Assembly (NCBI RefSeq): GCF_014836535.1 | Contig: NZ_JACSQP010000002.1 | Location: 310,001 to 374,000 of the forward strand | Source: Microbacterium pullorum | GTDB taxonomy: Bacteria; Actinomycetota; Actinomycetes; Actinomycetales; Microbacteriaceae | Direction: 5' to 3' | DNA: 64,000 nucleotides | Shown: positions 27,939-36,875 of the stretch, one piece after another | How the letters are laid out: each line of letters begins with the position of its first letter | Numbering within the stretch: the first letter of the stretch is position 1 | Notes under the pieces: model-generated | Seen by the model: only the letters and a program-made list of their open reading frames with translations | Told to the model about the DNA's origin: nothing | Databases searched by the model: none | Translations under genes and position numbers: made by a program

Positions 27939-28400
27939 TCAGACCTTCGGCCTTCCGCGATGATCACGACGGCCGGTTGCCTTCTGACCGCTATCAAGGC
28001 TGAGCCGGAAGTTGAATCTATCCGGAAGATCGACAGCCTCGATGCCGAGCTCATTCCGAACGCTAGACCGTAGCGCCACGATCACGGGCACAAGCGACGC
28101 CCCTCGACCCTCAACGAAGTTCCGCTGAAAACGCTCGGTCGCATCGATCTCGGCTTGGCCGCCCGAGAGCATGATGTCCGCCAGCGCCGACTCAACGTTG
28201 CTGCGCATGTCATCCCCGAGAATGTCTCGCTCCGAGGCGTCGATGCGCTTCCGATAAGCGTCCAGCAGGAATGCGACCCGCTGTGTGCGCCGGGCGACGA
28301 GAGATTCCCGACGCAGCGGAAGCCGATGCACAACCAAGCCACCGACGACCGCGGCGACCAGCACAGACGCCAGCGAGATCAGTGGTTCCCACCAGTTCAC
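27939..28400 (-). CDS. Hypothetical membrane-anchored protein (single-gene cassette)
   Basis: 153 residues. One N-terminal hydrophobic helix (PLISLASVLVAAVVGGLVVH) is followed by a basic, helical cytoplasmic part (RTQRVAFLLDAYRKRIDASE). Not recognised. The GTG at 28400 follows GGAGGGGG by about 8 nt, whereas the frame upstream runs through a ychF-end repeat. The gene fills the segment between two such repeats, with 9 and 19 nt to spare, like a gene cassette. Confidence 0.68.
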   Translation of the reverse strand: MNWWEPLISLASVLVAAVVGGLVVHRLPLRRESLVARRTQRVAFLLDAYRKRIDASERDILGDDMRSNVESALADIMLSGGQAEIDATERFQRNFVEGRGASLVPVIVALRSSVRNELGIEAVDLPDRFNFRLSLDSGQKATGRRDHRGRPKV

Positions 28401-28419
28401 TCTTCCCCCTCCCCAATGC

Positions 28420-28440
28420 CCAACTGTGGCGGAACTCCCC
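28420..28440. repeat. Copy of ychF 3' end (copy 2)
   Basis: 17 consecutive bases (AACTGTGGCGGAACTCC, 28422-28438) are identical to the ychF terminus; the flanking bases have diverged. It separates two minus-strand cassette genes. Confidence 0.72.
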
Positions 28441-28489
28441 CACGTCCCGAGTCGCATTACGGTAGCCGTGGCGCCCGAAGGCGCGGCGG

Positions 28490-28945
28490 TCAATCCTCTT
28501 CTACCTTGTAGAGACTCTGCGAACCTCCCACGAGTACAAACACAGCGACGAGGAATGACCACAGCCAGAAAAGCACCCACACCACCGCCGCACCGGGACC
28601 GGTAATCGCTTGGGCCCATGTCACCAATCCGAACGAGATTGCTCCCCCGACCAGCGACACGAAAATGATCGCGGCGAGATTTGCGCCATTCAACTTTCGC
28701 GCGTGACGCTTAGCCAGCTTTTCGACCTCTGAGTCGAGTAGTTCATCCAGACGATCAGCGGCACTGGAGCCATCCGATAGTAGTGGGCGAAGCTGGGCGA
28801 GCCGACGGACCCGCCGGTAGAACCGCCCACCTGCCTCCCTCGCGCGCATGGGGCCGATTACGCCCAGAAACACCGGAACGACCACGGCGCTGAGAACAGC
28901 GGCGTTTTCACGGAGCCAGGCCATCATCGCCGCAAACCAATCCAT
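28490..28945 (-). CDS. Hypothetical three-helix membrane protein
   Basis: 151 residues, not recognised. An N-terminal hydrophobic segment (NAAVLSAVVVPVFLGVIG) precedes a basic and helical cytoplasmic middle (ADRLDELLDSEVEKLAKRHA), then two C-terminal membrane helices (LAAIIFVSLVGGAISFGLV and VVWVLFWLWSFLVAVFVLVG). It lies 61 bp downstream of the HTH gene on the same strand and probably shares its promoter, an arrangement seen in small regulator-plus-membrane-effector pairs. Confidence 0.65.
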   Translation of the reverse strand: MDWFAAMMAWLRENAAVLSAVVVPVFLGVIGPMRAREAGGRFYRRVRRLAQLRPLLSDGSSAADRLDELLDSEVEKLAKRHARKLNGANLAAIIFVSLVGGAISFGLVTWAQAITGPGAAVVWVLFWLWSFLVAVFVLVGGSQSLYKVEED

Positions 28946-29006
28946 GGCTATTTTGACCGGCCAGATGTCGTTCCGAAGCGGACCTTATCGTCCTGCTCAC
29001 GAACGA

Positions 29007-29816
29007 TCACTCGTCATCCTCCACGGCCAAGCCTTGCAGACGCTGCAAGTACCCAGCACCAGACGCGGGAACGACATCAAACCACGTGAAGGGATGACGA
29101 GCATCGAGCACGGCAGGCACGAGCGGGTGGCCCGTCATGACCAGAACCTCCCATTCATCCCACTGACAGATGTCATCAAACCAGTCACTGACAGAGTCCC
29201 AGTCTTCGTCACCGATGCTGTAGGAGTCCTCCGACTCGTCGGCTGCGCGCGCCATGATCGACTCAAATATTTCGGGCATGTCAGACAAGTAGGCTTCTGC
29301 CTCGCGCAAAGCTGCGGCGATGAGCAACTCATCAATGTACGCCCCGGGCCGATTGAATGGCAGAATCCCGCGCTGGATCTCATGCGAGATTGCGTAACAG
29401 CGATCCCGAGTTGACTGCACCCACGCACGGTTACCGTCGATGCGAAACAGGGCTCGGCGATCGAAATGCACGAAAGGACCAATTTCATGCATTGGCTCTC
29501 TAGGGTCGTCTACCCACGACCGCAGATCACCATCGGCCCACATGTCCAACGTCAACGCAATCGCATACGCCTGGCGAGGGGTCAGTGACGGATGCTCGCC
29601 CCACGCGCCCTCGAACGCCGCAACAATCTCGGCGAGCGCGGGCGAAAGGTCCGGTGCCTCGGCGAGTACGCGCTCACAAGCCTGCCTCGTCCGAGTGCTC
29701 ACGGAGTCGGGGTTCTCTTCCCACCGTCGCCATGTGGCGAGACTTACCCCCGCCTTTGCAGCAGCCGCGGCTTGACTAAGAGCTAGCTCACCCCGGCGAT
29801 GGACTCTTCTGTTCAT
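29007..29816 (-). CDS. HTH-domain protein with large acidic C-terminal domain
   Basis: 269 residues. Residues ~12-50 resemble an XRE-type helix-turn-helix (ELALSQAAAAAKAGVSLATW, then RRWEENPDSVS). The remaining ~200 residues are acidic and not recognised (DEDWDSVSDWFDDICQWDEW near the C-terminus). The ATG at 29816 sits 7 nt past a consensus-like promoter (TTGACT, 17 nt, TAGTGT), so the transcript is probably leaderless. A perfect 14-bp palindrome lies between the two promoter boxes, suggesting autoregulation. First gene after ychF in the cassette array. Confidence 0.72.
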   Translation of the reverse strand: MNRRVHRRGELALSQAAAAAKAGVSLATWRRWEENPDSVSTRTRQACERVLAEAPDLSPALAEIVAAFEGAWGEHPSLTPRQAYAIALTLDMWADGDLRSWVDDPREPMHEIGPFVHFDRRALFRIDGNRAWVQSTRDRCYAISHEIQRGILPFNRPGAYIDELLIAAALREAEAYLSDMPEIFESIMARAADESEDSYSIGDEDWDSVSDWFDDICQWDEWEVLVMTGHPLVPAVLDARHPFTWFDVVPASGAGYLQRLQGLAVEDDE

Positions 29817-29823
29817 GCTCGCC

Positions 29824-29852
29824 ACACTATTGAGTACTCAATGAGCAGTCAA
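29824..29852 (-). promoter_or_regulatory. Promoter with embedded 14-bp palindrome
   Basis: -35 TTGACT (29847-29852) and -10 TAGTGT (29824-29829) are 17 nt apart. ATTGAGTACTCAAT (29829-29842) is a perfect palindrome in the spacer, so a bound dimer would block RNA polymerase. The adjacent HTH protein is the obvious candidate. Confidence 0.72.
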
Positions 29853-29944
29853 CTGCGTGGTAGTACCTCAAGGGAACCTCCATCCTCCGACTGACCCGCG
29901 CGGGCCAGCGCAGACGACGGACAAGCCGTGCTGGAGAGAACTGC

Positions 29945-31021
29945 CTAACTGTGGCGGAACTCCACGACGTCGCCGTCCTGCATGACGTACTCCTTGCCCT
30001 CGAGCCGCGCCTTGCCCTTGGCGCGGGCCTCCAGCACGGAGCCCGTCTCGATCAGGTCGTCGAACGAAATGACCTCGGCCTTGATGAAGCCCTTCTCGAA
30101 GTCGGTGTGGATCACACCGGCCGCCTGCGGCGCCTTCGCTCCCTTGGGGATCGTCCAGGCGCGCGCCTCCTTCGGACCCGCCGTCAGGTAGGTCTGCAGG
30201 CCCAGCGTGTCGAAGCCGATGCGCGCGAGCTGGTCGAGGCCCGACTCGTCCTGACCGGTGGATGCCAGCAGCTCGGCGGCATCCTCGGGGTCGAGGTCGA
30301 TCAGCTCGGACTCGATCTTGGCGTCGAGGAACACGGCGTGCGCCGGGGCGACCAGAGCTTCGAGCTCGGCCTTGCGCGCGGCATCCGTCAACACCGATTC
30401 GTCCACGTTGAAGACGTAGATGTAGGGCTTCGCCGTCAGCAGGCCCAGTTCGCGGATCGGCGCAAGATCGATGCCCGACTGCGAGAGCAGGATGCCGCGC
30501 TCCAGCGCATCCTTCGCCGCCACTGCGGTCTCGACGGTCGCCGGGTCGGCCTTCTTGCCCTTGACCTCTTTCTCGAGTCGCGGGATCGCCTTCTCGAGGG
30601 TCTGCAGGTCGGCGAGCATCAGCTCGGCGTTGATCGTCTCGAGGTCGTTCTTGGGGTTGATGGCACCCTCGACGTGCACGACGTCCTCGTCGACGAAGCC
30701 GCGCACCACCTGGGCGATCGCGTCGGCCTCGCGGATGTTGGCGAGGAACTGGTTGCCCAGCCCCTCCCCCTCGCTCGCGCCGCGCACGATGCCGGCGATG
30801 TCGACGAACGACACCGTCGCGGGCAGGATCCGCTCGGAGTGGAACACCTCGGCGAGCTTCTCGAGCCGCGGATCGGGCAGACTCACCACGCCGACGTTCG
30901 GCTCGATCGTTGCGAAGGGATAGTTCGCCGCGAGCACGTTGTTCTTGGTCAGTGCGTTGAAGAGGGTGGACTTGCCGACGTTGGGCAGTCCGACGATTCC
31001 GATGGTAAGAGCCACGGGCAT
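29945..31021 (-). CDS. ychF: Ribosome-associated ATPase YchF (Obg-like)
   Basis: 358 residues. G1 motif GLPNVGKST (11-19), switch/G3 region with DIAGIVRGASEGEGLGNQF, the altered G4 NVDE that makes YchF prefer ATP, a helical insert, and a C-terminal TGS domain with FEKGFIKAEVI. YchF binds ribosomes and modulates stress responses. The C-terminus reads GDVVEFRHS instead of the usual ending in RFN(V), and the same 3' sequence recurs three times to the left, so the last codons seem to have been replaced by insertion. Length is otherwise standard. Confidence 0.93.
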   Translation of the reverse strand: MPVALTIGIVGLPNVGKSTLFNALTKNNVLAANYPFATIEPNVGVVSLPDPRLEKLAEVFHSERILPATVSFVDIAGIVRGASEGEGLGNQFLANIREADAIAQVVRGFVDEDVVHVEGAINPKNDLETINAELMLADLQTLEKAIPRLEKEVKGKKADPATVETAVAAKDALERGILLSQSGIDLAPIRELGLLTAKPYIYVFNVDESVLTDAARKAELEALVAPAHAVFLDAKIESELIDLDPEDAAELLASTGQDESGLDQLARIGFDTLGLQTYLTAGPKEARAWTIPKGAKAPQAAGVIHTDFEKGFIKAEVISFDDLIETGSVLEARAKGKARLEGKEYVMQDGDVVEFRHS

Positions 31022-31158
31022 CGAGTCTACGCGGGGCCCGGCGAGACCACCGACCGTGCGGCTCCGACGAACGCTGCGGTGGTGCGTGGTGCGACCGATT
31101 CGTGCGAGCGCGGCGCGCCTTGCCCTGCCCCGGCGAACCTCCGGGTGAGGCTGGAGGC

Positions 31159-31806
31159 GTGCCTTTGGACTTCACCGCGATCGACTTCGAGACGGCGAAC
31201 TCCTCCAGCGCCTCAGCCTGCGCCGTCGGCCTCACGCGGGTACGCGGCGGCGAAGTCGTCGCCACCGCCGGCTGGCTCATCCAGCCGCCGCCGGGCCATG
31301 ACCGCTTCTTCAGCATCAACACCGGCATCCACGGCATTCGCGCTGAAGACGTCGTCGACGCCAAGACCTGGTCGGCCCAGCTCGTCGACATCGCCGCGTT
31401 CGTCGGCGACGACGTGCTCGTCGCCCACAACGCCGGCTTCGACATGACCGTGCTGCGTCGCGCGTGCGAGGTCACCGCCGACGCCTGCCCGCCGTACCGC
31501 TACGTCTGCAGCCTGCAGGTCGCGCGCAAGACCTACGAGCTCGACTCCTACCGCCTGCCTTCTGTGGCCGCCGCGGTGGGGTTCCTCGACTTCCCCCACC
31601 ACGACGCCACCGCCGATGCCCTCGCGTGCGCGCACATCATGATCGACGCCGCCGCGCGGGCGGGTGTCGACGAGATCACCGACCTGGCCGCCGCGCTGGG
31701 CCTGCGGGTCGGGCAGATCCCGACGCCCGAGCCCGTGCCCTCGTTCCCGGTGGCGGAGGTCCCCGCGGCGGGCGCGGCCGCGGTGGCCGTCGTCGCCGTC
31801 GCCTGA
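31159..31806 (+). CDS. DnaQ-like 3'-5' exonuclease
   Basis: 215 residues with the DEDDh exonuclease motifs: Asp9 and Glu11 in AIDFETAN, Asp in HNAGFDMTVLRRA, and His/Asp in HHDATADALACAH. It resembles stand-alone DNA polymerase III epsilon-type exonucleases used in DNA repair or RNA trimming. The last ~40 residues are Pro/Ala/Val-rich and probably disordered. The GTG at 31159 has GAGGCT 6 nt upstream; the longer frame reads through the divergent ychF promoter. Confidence 0.85.
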   Translation: MPLDFTAIDFETANSSSASACAVGLTRVRGGEVVATAGWLIQPPPGHDRFFSINTGIHGIRAEDVVDAKTWSAQLVDIAAFVGDDVLVAHNAGFDMTVLRRACEVTADACPPYRYVCSLQVARKTYELDSYRLPSVAAAVGFLDFPHHDATADALACAHIMIDAAARAGVDEITDLAAALGLRVGQIPTPEPVPSFPVAEVPAAGAAAVAVVAVA

Positions 31807-31849
31807 GCGTCGCACCCCCGATGTCGGTGCCCGGTGGCACGCTGTGACC

Positions 31850-33133
31850 ATGGATGCCGCAACCCTCTTCCTTCTGCTTGCCGCCCTCATCGTGGGTGTG
31901 CTGGCTGGCTGGTTCGCGGGGTCCGCGCGGGCGAGCGAGCGAGGCGCACGTGAGCGTGCCGCGCTCGTCGAGCGCGCCGCCACCGCTGAGACGGCACGCG
32001 ACACCCTGTCGGCCCAGCTCGAGCAGCAGCGCACCCTGCAACGGGAGCTGAGTCTGCAGGCCCGCGCCGAGCAGGCGATGCGCGACGAACGCGAGCGCCG
32101 CGAACAGTCGGTGCTGCGCGCCCTCGCCCCCGTGCAGGAGTCGCTGTCGTCGATGCAGCAGAAGGTCGAGGAGCTCGAACGCGACCGGCAGCTGCAGTAC
32201 GGGTCGCTGGCCGAGCAGCTGCGCCGCGCGCAGGAGTCCGACGAGGCACTGCGTTCCACCACCGAGTCCCTCGCCGGGGCACTCCGTTCCAACGCCACGC
32301 GCGGGGTGTGGGGTGAGACGCAGCTGCGGCGCATCGTCGAGTCGGCGGGCCTCACCCGCTACGTCGACTTCGATCTGCAGGCGTCGATCACCTCGGATGC
32401 CGGGGCGGGCCGTCCCGACATGATCATCCGCCTGCCCGGCGGCAAGGCACTGGCGCTCGACGCGAAGGTGCCGCTCGACGCCTACCTCGAAGCCAGCACC
32501 ATCCCCGAGACGGCGCAGGGTGAGGAGGGCGCGCGCCGCAGCGCGCTGCTCGACAAGCATGTCAAAGCCGTACGCGCGCACGTCGACGCGCTCGCGAAGA
32601 AGGCCTACTGGGCGGGCCTCGACGCCAGCCCCGAATTCGTCATCTGCTTCGTGCCGAGCGAGTCACTGCTGTCCGCCGCTCTCGCACAGGATCCGTCGCT
32701 GCTCGACCACGCGTTCGGCAAGCGGGTAGCCATGGCGTCCCCGGTCAACCTGTGGGCCGTCCTCAAGACCGTCGCCTACACGTGGACGCAGCAAGACGTC
32801 TCCCAGGAGGCGCGCGAGCTGCTCACCCTCGGCACACAGCTGTACGAACGTCTCGGCTCTCTCACCGGGCACGCCGACGATCTGCGCCGTGCGATCGAGC
32901 GCACCGTCGACACCTACAACAAGCTCATCGGATCGCTCGAAAGTCGCGTACTCGTCACGGCGCGCCGCTTCCCCGGGGTCGACGAGACCAAGCTCGATGC
33001 CGTGACGGCACCGGCGGCCATCACCAGCGCACCGCGACGGCTCACCGCGGCGGAGTTCGTCGCCGACGACGCGACGCTCACCGCCGATCTCGGCGCGGTG
33101 CGGGAACGCGTCGCGACAGAGGGCGACGCCTGA
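31850..33133 (+). CDS. rmuC: DNA recombination protein RmuC
   Basis: 427 residues: an N-terminal membrane anchor (FLLLAALIVGVLAGWFAG), a long coiled coil (about 35-135, heptad-like Glu/Arg/Leu), then the RmuC nuclease-like domain with RGVWGETQLRRIVE, GRPDMIIRLPGG, LALDAKVPLDAY and VPSESLLSAAL. The D-x-K arrangement recalls PD-(D/E)xK nucleases. RmuC limits inversions at short inverted repeats. The ATG at 31850 has CACGCT 6 nt upstream. Confidence 0.9.
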   Translation: MDAATLFLLLAALIVGVLAGWFAGSARASERGARERAALVERAATAETARDTLSAQLEQQRTLQRELSLQARAEQAMRDERERREQSVLRALAPVQESLSSMQQKVEELERDRQLQYGSLAEQLRRAQESDEALRSTTESLAGALRSNATRGVWGETQLRRIVESAGLTRYVDFDLQASITSDAGAGRPDMIIRLPGGKALALDAKVPLDAYLEASTIPETAQGEEGARRSALLDKHVKAVRAHVDALAKKAYWAGLDASPEFVICFVPSESLLSAALAQDPSLLDHAFGKRVAMASPVNLWAVLKTVAYTWTQQDVSQEARELLTLGTQLYERLGSLTGHADDLRRAIERTVDTYNKLIGSLESRVLVTARRFPGVDETKLDAVTAPAAITSAPRRLTAAEFVADDATLTADLGAVRERVATEGDA

Positions 33134-33194
33134 TCAACCGATCTGCGGCGACGCGCGCACGGCGGCGCGAACGCCACCACTGAAGCCCTGCGCG

Positions 33195-33392
33195 TCAGAA
33201 ACCGCCGGGAACGAGCGTCATCAGGCCGATGATGCCGACCGATACGCCGAGGAACGCGCCGATCATCCACCACGCACTCACCTGGTGACCCTCGGGCGTG
33301 CGGCGGCGGAACAGAACATCTGGGCGACGTGCCGGGTCGGTCGATACGACGACCGGCTGCGTGACCGGGCGGCCATGTGCCTGAGTGCTCAT
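33195..33392 (-). CDS. Small hypothetical membrane protein
   Basis: 65 residues: a polar, arginine-rich N-terminal 40 residues (VSTDPARRPDVLFRRRTPEG) and one membrane helix (WWMIGAFLGVSVGIIGLMTL) ending VPGGF. The ATG at 33392 has GAGGGGA 8 nt upstream; the longer frame from 33467 has no start signal. Function unknown. Confidence 0.68.
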   Translation of the reverse strand: MSTQAHGRPVTQPVVVSTDPARRPDVLFRRRTPEGHQVSAWWMIGAFLGVSVGIIGLMTLVPGGF

Positions 33393-33523
33393 ACGGGGAT
33401 CCCCTCGGGACTCGGAACGATGAAGTGCATCGTCTTCGACACCGGAACCCATTGTGCCAGACCCCACGCCGGGAGAACGGTCACAGCACGATCACGACTG
33501 CGTCTGCGCGGTGTAATCCCTGA

Positions 33524-34513
33524 TCAGAGCCACTTCGAGGTGAGGTGCTCGGAGTTGATGCGGCGCAGGGTCCCCGACGCGCTGCGGATGACGACCGACT
33601 CGCTGTAGACGAACCCACCCTCCCGGCGCACGCCCGCGACCAGCTCGCCGTTGGTCACGCCCGTCGCGACGAAGATCGTGTTCTTGCCACGCACCAGATC
33701 GTCGGCCTCGTAGACCTCGCCGTCGACCTTGAGCCCGGCATCGGCGCCCTTCTGCTTCTCGTCGTCATCCCGCGGCCACAGGCGACCCTGGATGTGACCA
33801 CCGAGCGCCTTGATGGCGCAGGCCGTGACGATGCCCTCCGGGCTGCCGCCGATGCCGACGCACATGTCGGTGCGGGCGTTGTGGCGGGCGGCGTTGATGC
33901 CGCCGGCGACGTCGCCGTCGCTCATCAGTCGGGTTCCGGCCCCGGCTTCGCGGATCTGATCGATCAGATCGTCGTGACGCGGGCGGTGCAGCACCGACAC
34001 CACGATCTCGTCGACCGGTTTGCCCAGCGCCTTGGCAAGCAACCGGATGTTCTCGCCGATCGGGAGCCGGATGTCGACGACCCCCACCCCGGCGGGGCCG
34101 GTGACGAGCTTGTCCATGTAGAACACGCTCGATGCGTCGAGCATGGTGCCCCGGTCCGACACGGCCAGCACCGACAGCGCGTTGTTGCGGCCGGCAGCCG
34201 TCAGCGACGTGCCGTCGATCGGGTCGACGGCCACGTCGCACTGCGGGCCGCGTCCGGTGCCGACGTTCTCACCGTTGAACAGCATGGGGGCGTTGTCCTT
34301 CTCACCCTCACCGATCACGATCACGCCGTCGAAGTTCACCGTGGACAGGAACGCGCGCATCGCGTCGACCGCGGCGCCGTCGGCGAGCTCCTTCTGGCCT
34401 CGGCCGATGAAGGGCACCGAGCGGATCGCGGCCGCCTCGGTCGCGCGCACCAACTCCAGCGCCAGGTTGCGATCGGGGTGCAAGGGGCTCATATCCGCGG
34501 TCAGACTCACCAT
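33524..34513 (-). CDS. glpX: Fructose-1,6-bisphosphatase class II
   Basis: 329 residues of the GlpX family: VIVIGEGEKDNAPMLFNGE with acidic metal ligands, DVAVDPIDGTSLTAAGRNNA (the DPIDGT Li-sensitive phosphatase motif) and GIGGSPEGIVTACAIKALGG. It removes the 1-phosphate from fructose-1,6-bisphosphate in gluconeogenesis, the reverse of the phosphofructokinase step. The ATG at 34513 has TAGGCT 7 nt upstream, a leaderless signature; the longer frame to 34864 is not conserved. It is divergent from fructose-bisphosphate aldolase, so two consecutive gluconeogenic steps are neighbours. Confidence 0.93.
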   Translation of the reverse strand: MVSLTADMSPLHPDRNLALELVRATEAAAIRSVPFIGRGQKELADGAAVDAMRAFLSTVNFDGVIVIGEGEKDNAPMLFNGENVGTGRGPQCDVAVDPIDGTSLTAAGRNNALSVLAVSDRGTMLDASSVFYMDKLVTGPAGVGVVDIRLPIGENIRLLAKALGKPVDEIVVSVLHRPRHDDLIDQIREAGAGTRLMSDGDVAGGINAARHNARTDMCVGIGGSPEGIVTACAIKALGGHIQGRLWPRDDDEKQKGADAGLKVDGEVYEADDLVRGKNTIFVATGVTNGELVAGVRREGGFVYSESVVIRSASGTLRRINSEHLTSKWL

Positions 34514-34703
34514 GCGCGCAAGCCTACGTGCGCCCCTCTGTCGCCACCGGGTTGTTTCACCCCGCGCCAAGCGAAGGAATCGCACTTCTTTCGCTGTGGA
34601 TATGTGCACCGGCGTGGCGAATTCGCACGGCCACCCCCCGGACCGAGCGAGACCCCCTTCGCTAGAGTGGAATCTGAACACCCGCCGACTCATAGGAGCA
34701 GAC

Positions 34704-35735
<1,032 letters not shown>

Positions 35736-35754
35736 CACCACTCAGCCGCGCAAA

Positions 35755-35789
35755 CGGAACGCCCCGACCACACAGGTCGGGGCGTTCCG
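35755..35789. terminator. Strong bidirectional terminator
   Basis: A perfect 15-bp stem (35755-35769 with 35775-35789) and 5-nt ACACA loop lie between fba and a convergent gene. Confidence 0.8.
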
Positions 35790-35805
35790 CGTCTCACGGT
35801 GGGCG

Positions 35806-36108
35806 TCAGAACTGCAGCCGCGAGTGGAAGACGCGGAACGTCGGGGGGCCGGCCACGATCTCGCCGAGGTGGGTCCTGCCTTCCGGAGTTCCTCGCCACG
35901 CGGAGTATGCGTCGTAGGCCGCCCTGCTCTCCCAGCGGGTGATCATGACGAGGTGGTCAGGCCGGGAGTCCTCCGCAACGACCTCGGTGCCCCGGTTGCC
36001 GGGGAAGGCCCGAGTGGCGGGCAGGTCCCGGAGGAAGACGGCGTCGATATCGTTCACGCCGGCGCGCAGCGGGATGTCCATCATCACGGTGACGGGAGTG
36101 GCAGTCAT
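35806..36108 (-). CDS. Antibiotic biosynthesis monooxygenase (ABM) family protein
   Basis: 100 residues of the dimeric alpha/beta ABM fold: VMMDIPLRAGVNDIDAVFL, then FPGNRGTEVV, HLVMITRWESRAAYDAYSAW. Members include haem-degrading and quinol monooxygenases as well as proteins of unknown role. The ATG follows GGAGAA. It is divergent from a TetR regulator, which probably controls it. Confidence 0.82.
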   Translation of the reverse strand: MTATPVTVMMDIPLRAGVNDIDAVFLRDLPATRAFPGNRGTEVVAEDSRPDHLVMITRWESRAAYDAYSAWRGTPEGRTHLGEIVAGPPTFRVFHSRLQF

Positions 36109-36163
36109 GGGTTTCTCCTTGTGGACTCGGATCCGATGCCGGGTCTATATGTGACAAGACTGT

Positions 36164-36174
36164 ATCAATTTGAT
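36164..36174. promoter_or_regulatory. Small inverted repeat in divergent promoter
   Basis: ATCAA-T-TTGAT lies between the ABM gene and the TetR regulator in an AT-rich stretch. It is a possible half of a TetR operator; short, so tentative. Confidence 0.4.
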
Positions 36175-36223
36175 CTTTATCCGCGACCTGCGTGTTACGG
36201 TTATTGGACGAGGGAGACAGTCC

Positions 36224-36811
36224 ATGGCAAAAGCCTTACGAGCAGACGCGGAACGCAGCGTCCAGCAGATCCTGCGCGCAGCCGAAAAGGTGCTCGCAGT
36301 GAATCCGAACGCCTCCGTGGAGCAGATCGCCGAGGCGGCGGGACTGACCAGGACCACGGTGCACCGCCGGTTCGCCAGCAGACAGGCGATCCTGGATGCC
36401 TTGGCGATCGCCGCCAAGAGCGAGCTCGCCGACGCGATCGCCGATGCCCATCCCGATGCTGCTCCCCCCTTCGTCGCGGTCCACCGGGTCACCGCAGCCG
36501 TACTCGAATGCAAGAGCCGGTGGCGCTTCACCCTCGGCAACCCGCTCGCCGACACCAGCGCGGCGATGGAGATCTGGGACGAGATCAACGCCGGGACTCT
36601 CACGCTGCTCCAGCGTGTGCAGGATGCCGGGTACATCGCACCTGACGCCTCCCTGACCTGGGTGCGCCAGGTGTACTACGCCCTCATGCGAGAAGCGATC
36701 GATGCGTGCCCGCCTGCTGCGGAGATCGACGCCGTCGCGCTGGCGACCCTCGTGATCGACACTCTGCTGCACGGCGTCGGCGGCGCCCCGGCCGATGCCG
36801 CCCCTCGATAG
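36224..36811 (+). CDS. TetR-family transcriptional regulator
   Basis: 195 residues. The N-terminal helix-turn-helix (VQQILRAAEKVLAVNPNASV, then IAEAAGLTRTTVHRRFASRQ) is typical of TetR; the C-terminal domain is helical and ligand-binding. The ATG at 36224 has GAGGGAG upstream; the longer frame lacks a start signal. It precedes an SDR gene by 64 bp on the same strand and is divergent from the ABM gene, so it likely represses both transcripts. Confidence 0.88.
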   Translation: MAKALRADAERSVQQILRAAEKVLAVNPNASVEQIAEAAGLTRTTVHRRFASRQAILDALAIAAKSELADAIADAHPDAAPPFVAVHRVTAAVLECKSRWRFTLGNPLADTSAAMEIWDEINAGTLTLLQRVQDAGYIAPDASLTWVRQVYYALMREAIDACPPAAEIDAVALATLVIDTLLHGVGGAPADAAPR

Positions 36812-36875
36812 CCCCGCGGCGCCCACACACTTCGCAGACCCCCACCCGACAGCATCCAGAAGGAACCCCATCACG

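Larger units (their letters stand above)
26951..29944. mobile_element. Putative gene-cassette array inserted at the ychF 3' end
   Basis: Four copies of the ychF 3'-terminal sequence (26951, 27909, 28420 and the genuine end at 29945) delimit three short segments. Each segment is filled almost to its edges by one or two small genes, and composition is visibly lower in GC than the flanks. Direct repeats of a target gene's end are the footprint of site-specific integration, and repeated copies imply successive insertions or a cassette-like mechanism. No intact integrase lies inside; the nearest recombinase is the dead one at 24.8-25.3 kb. Confidence 0.5.
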
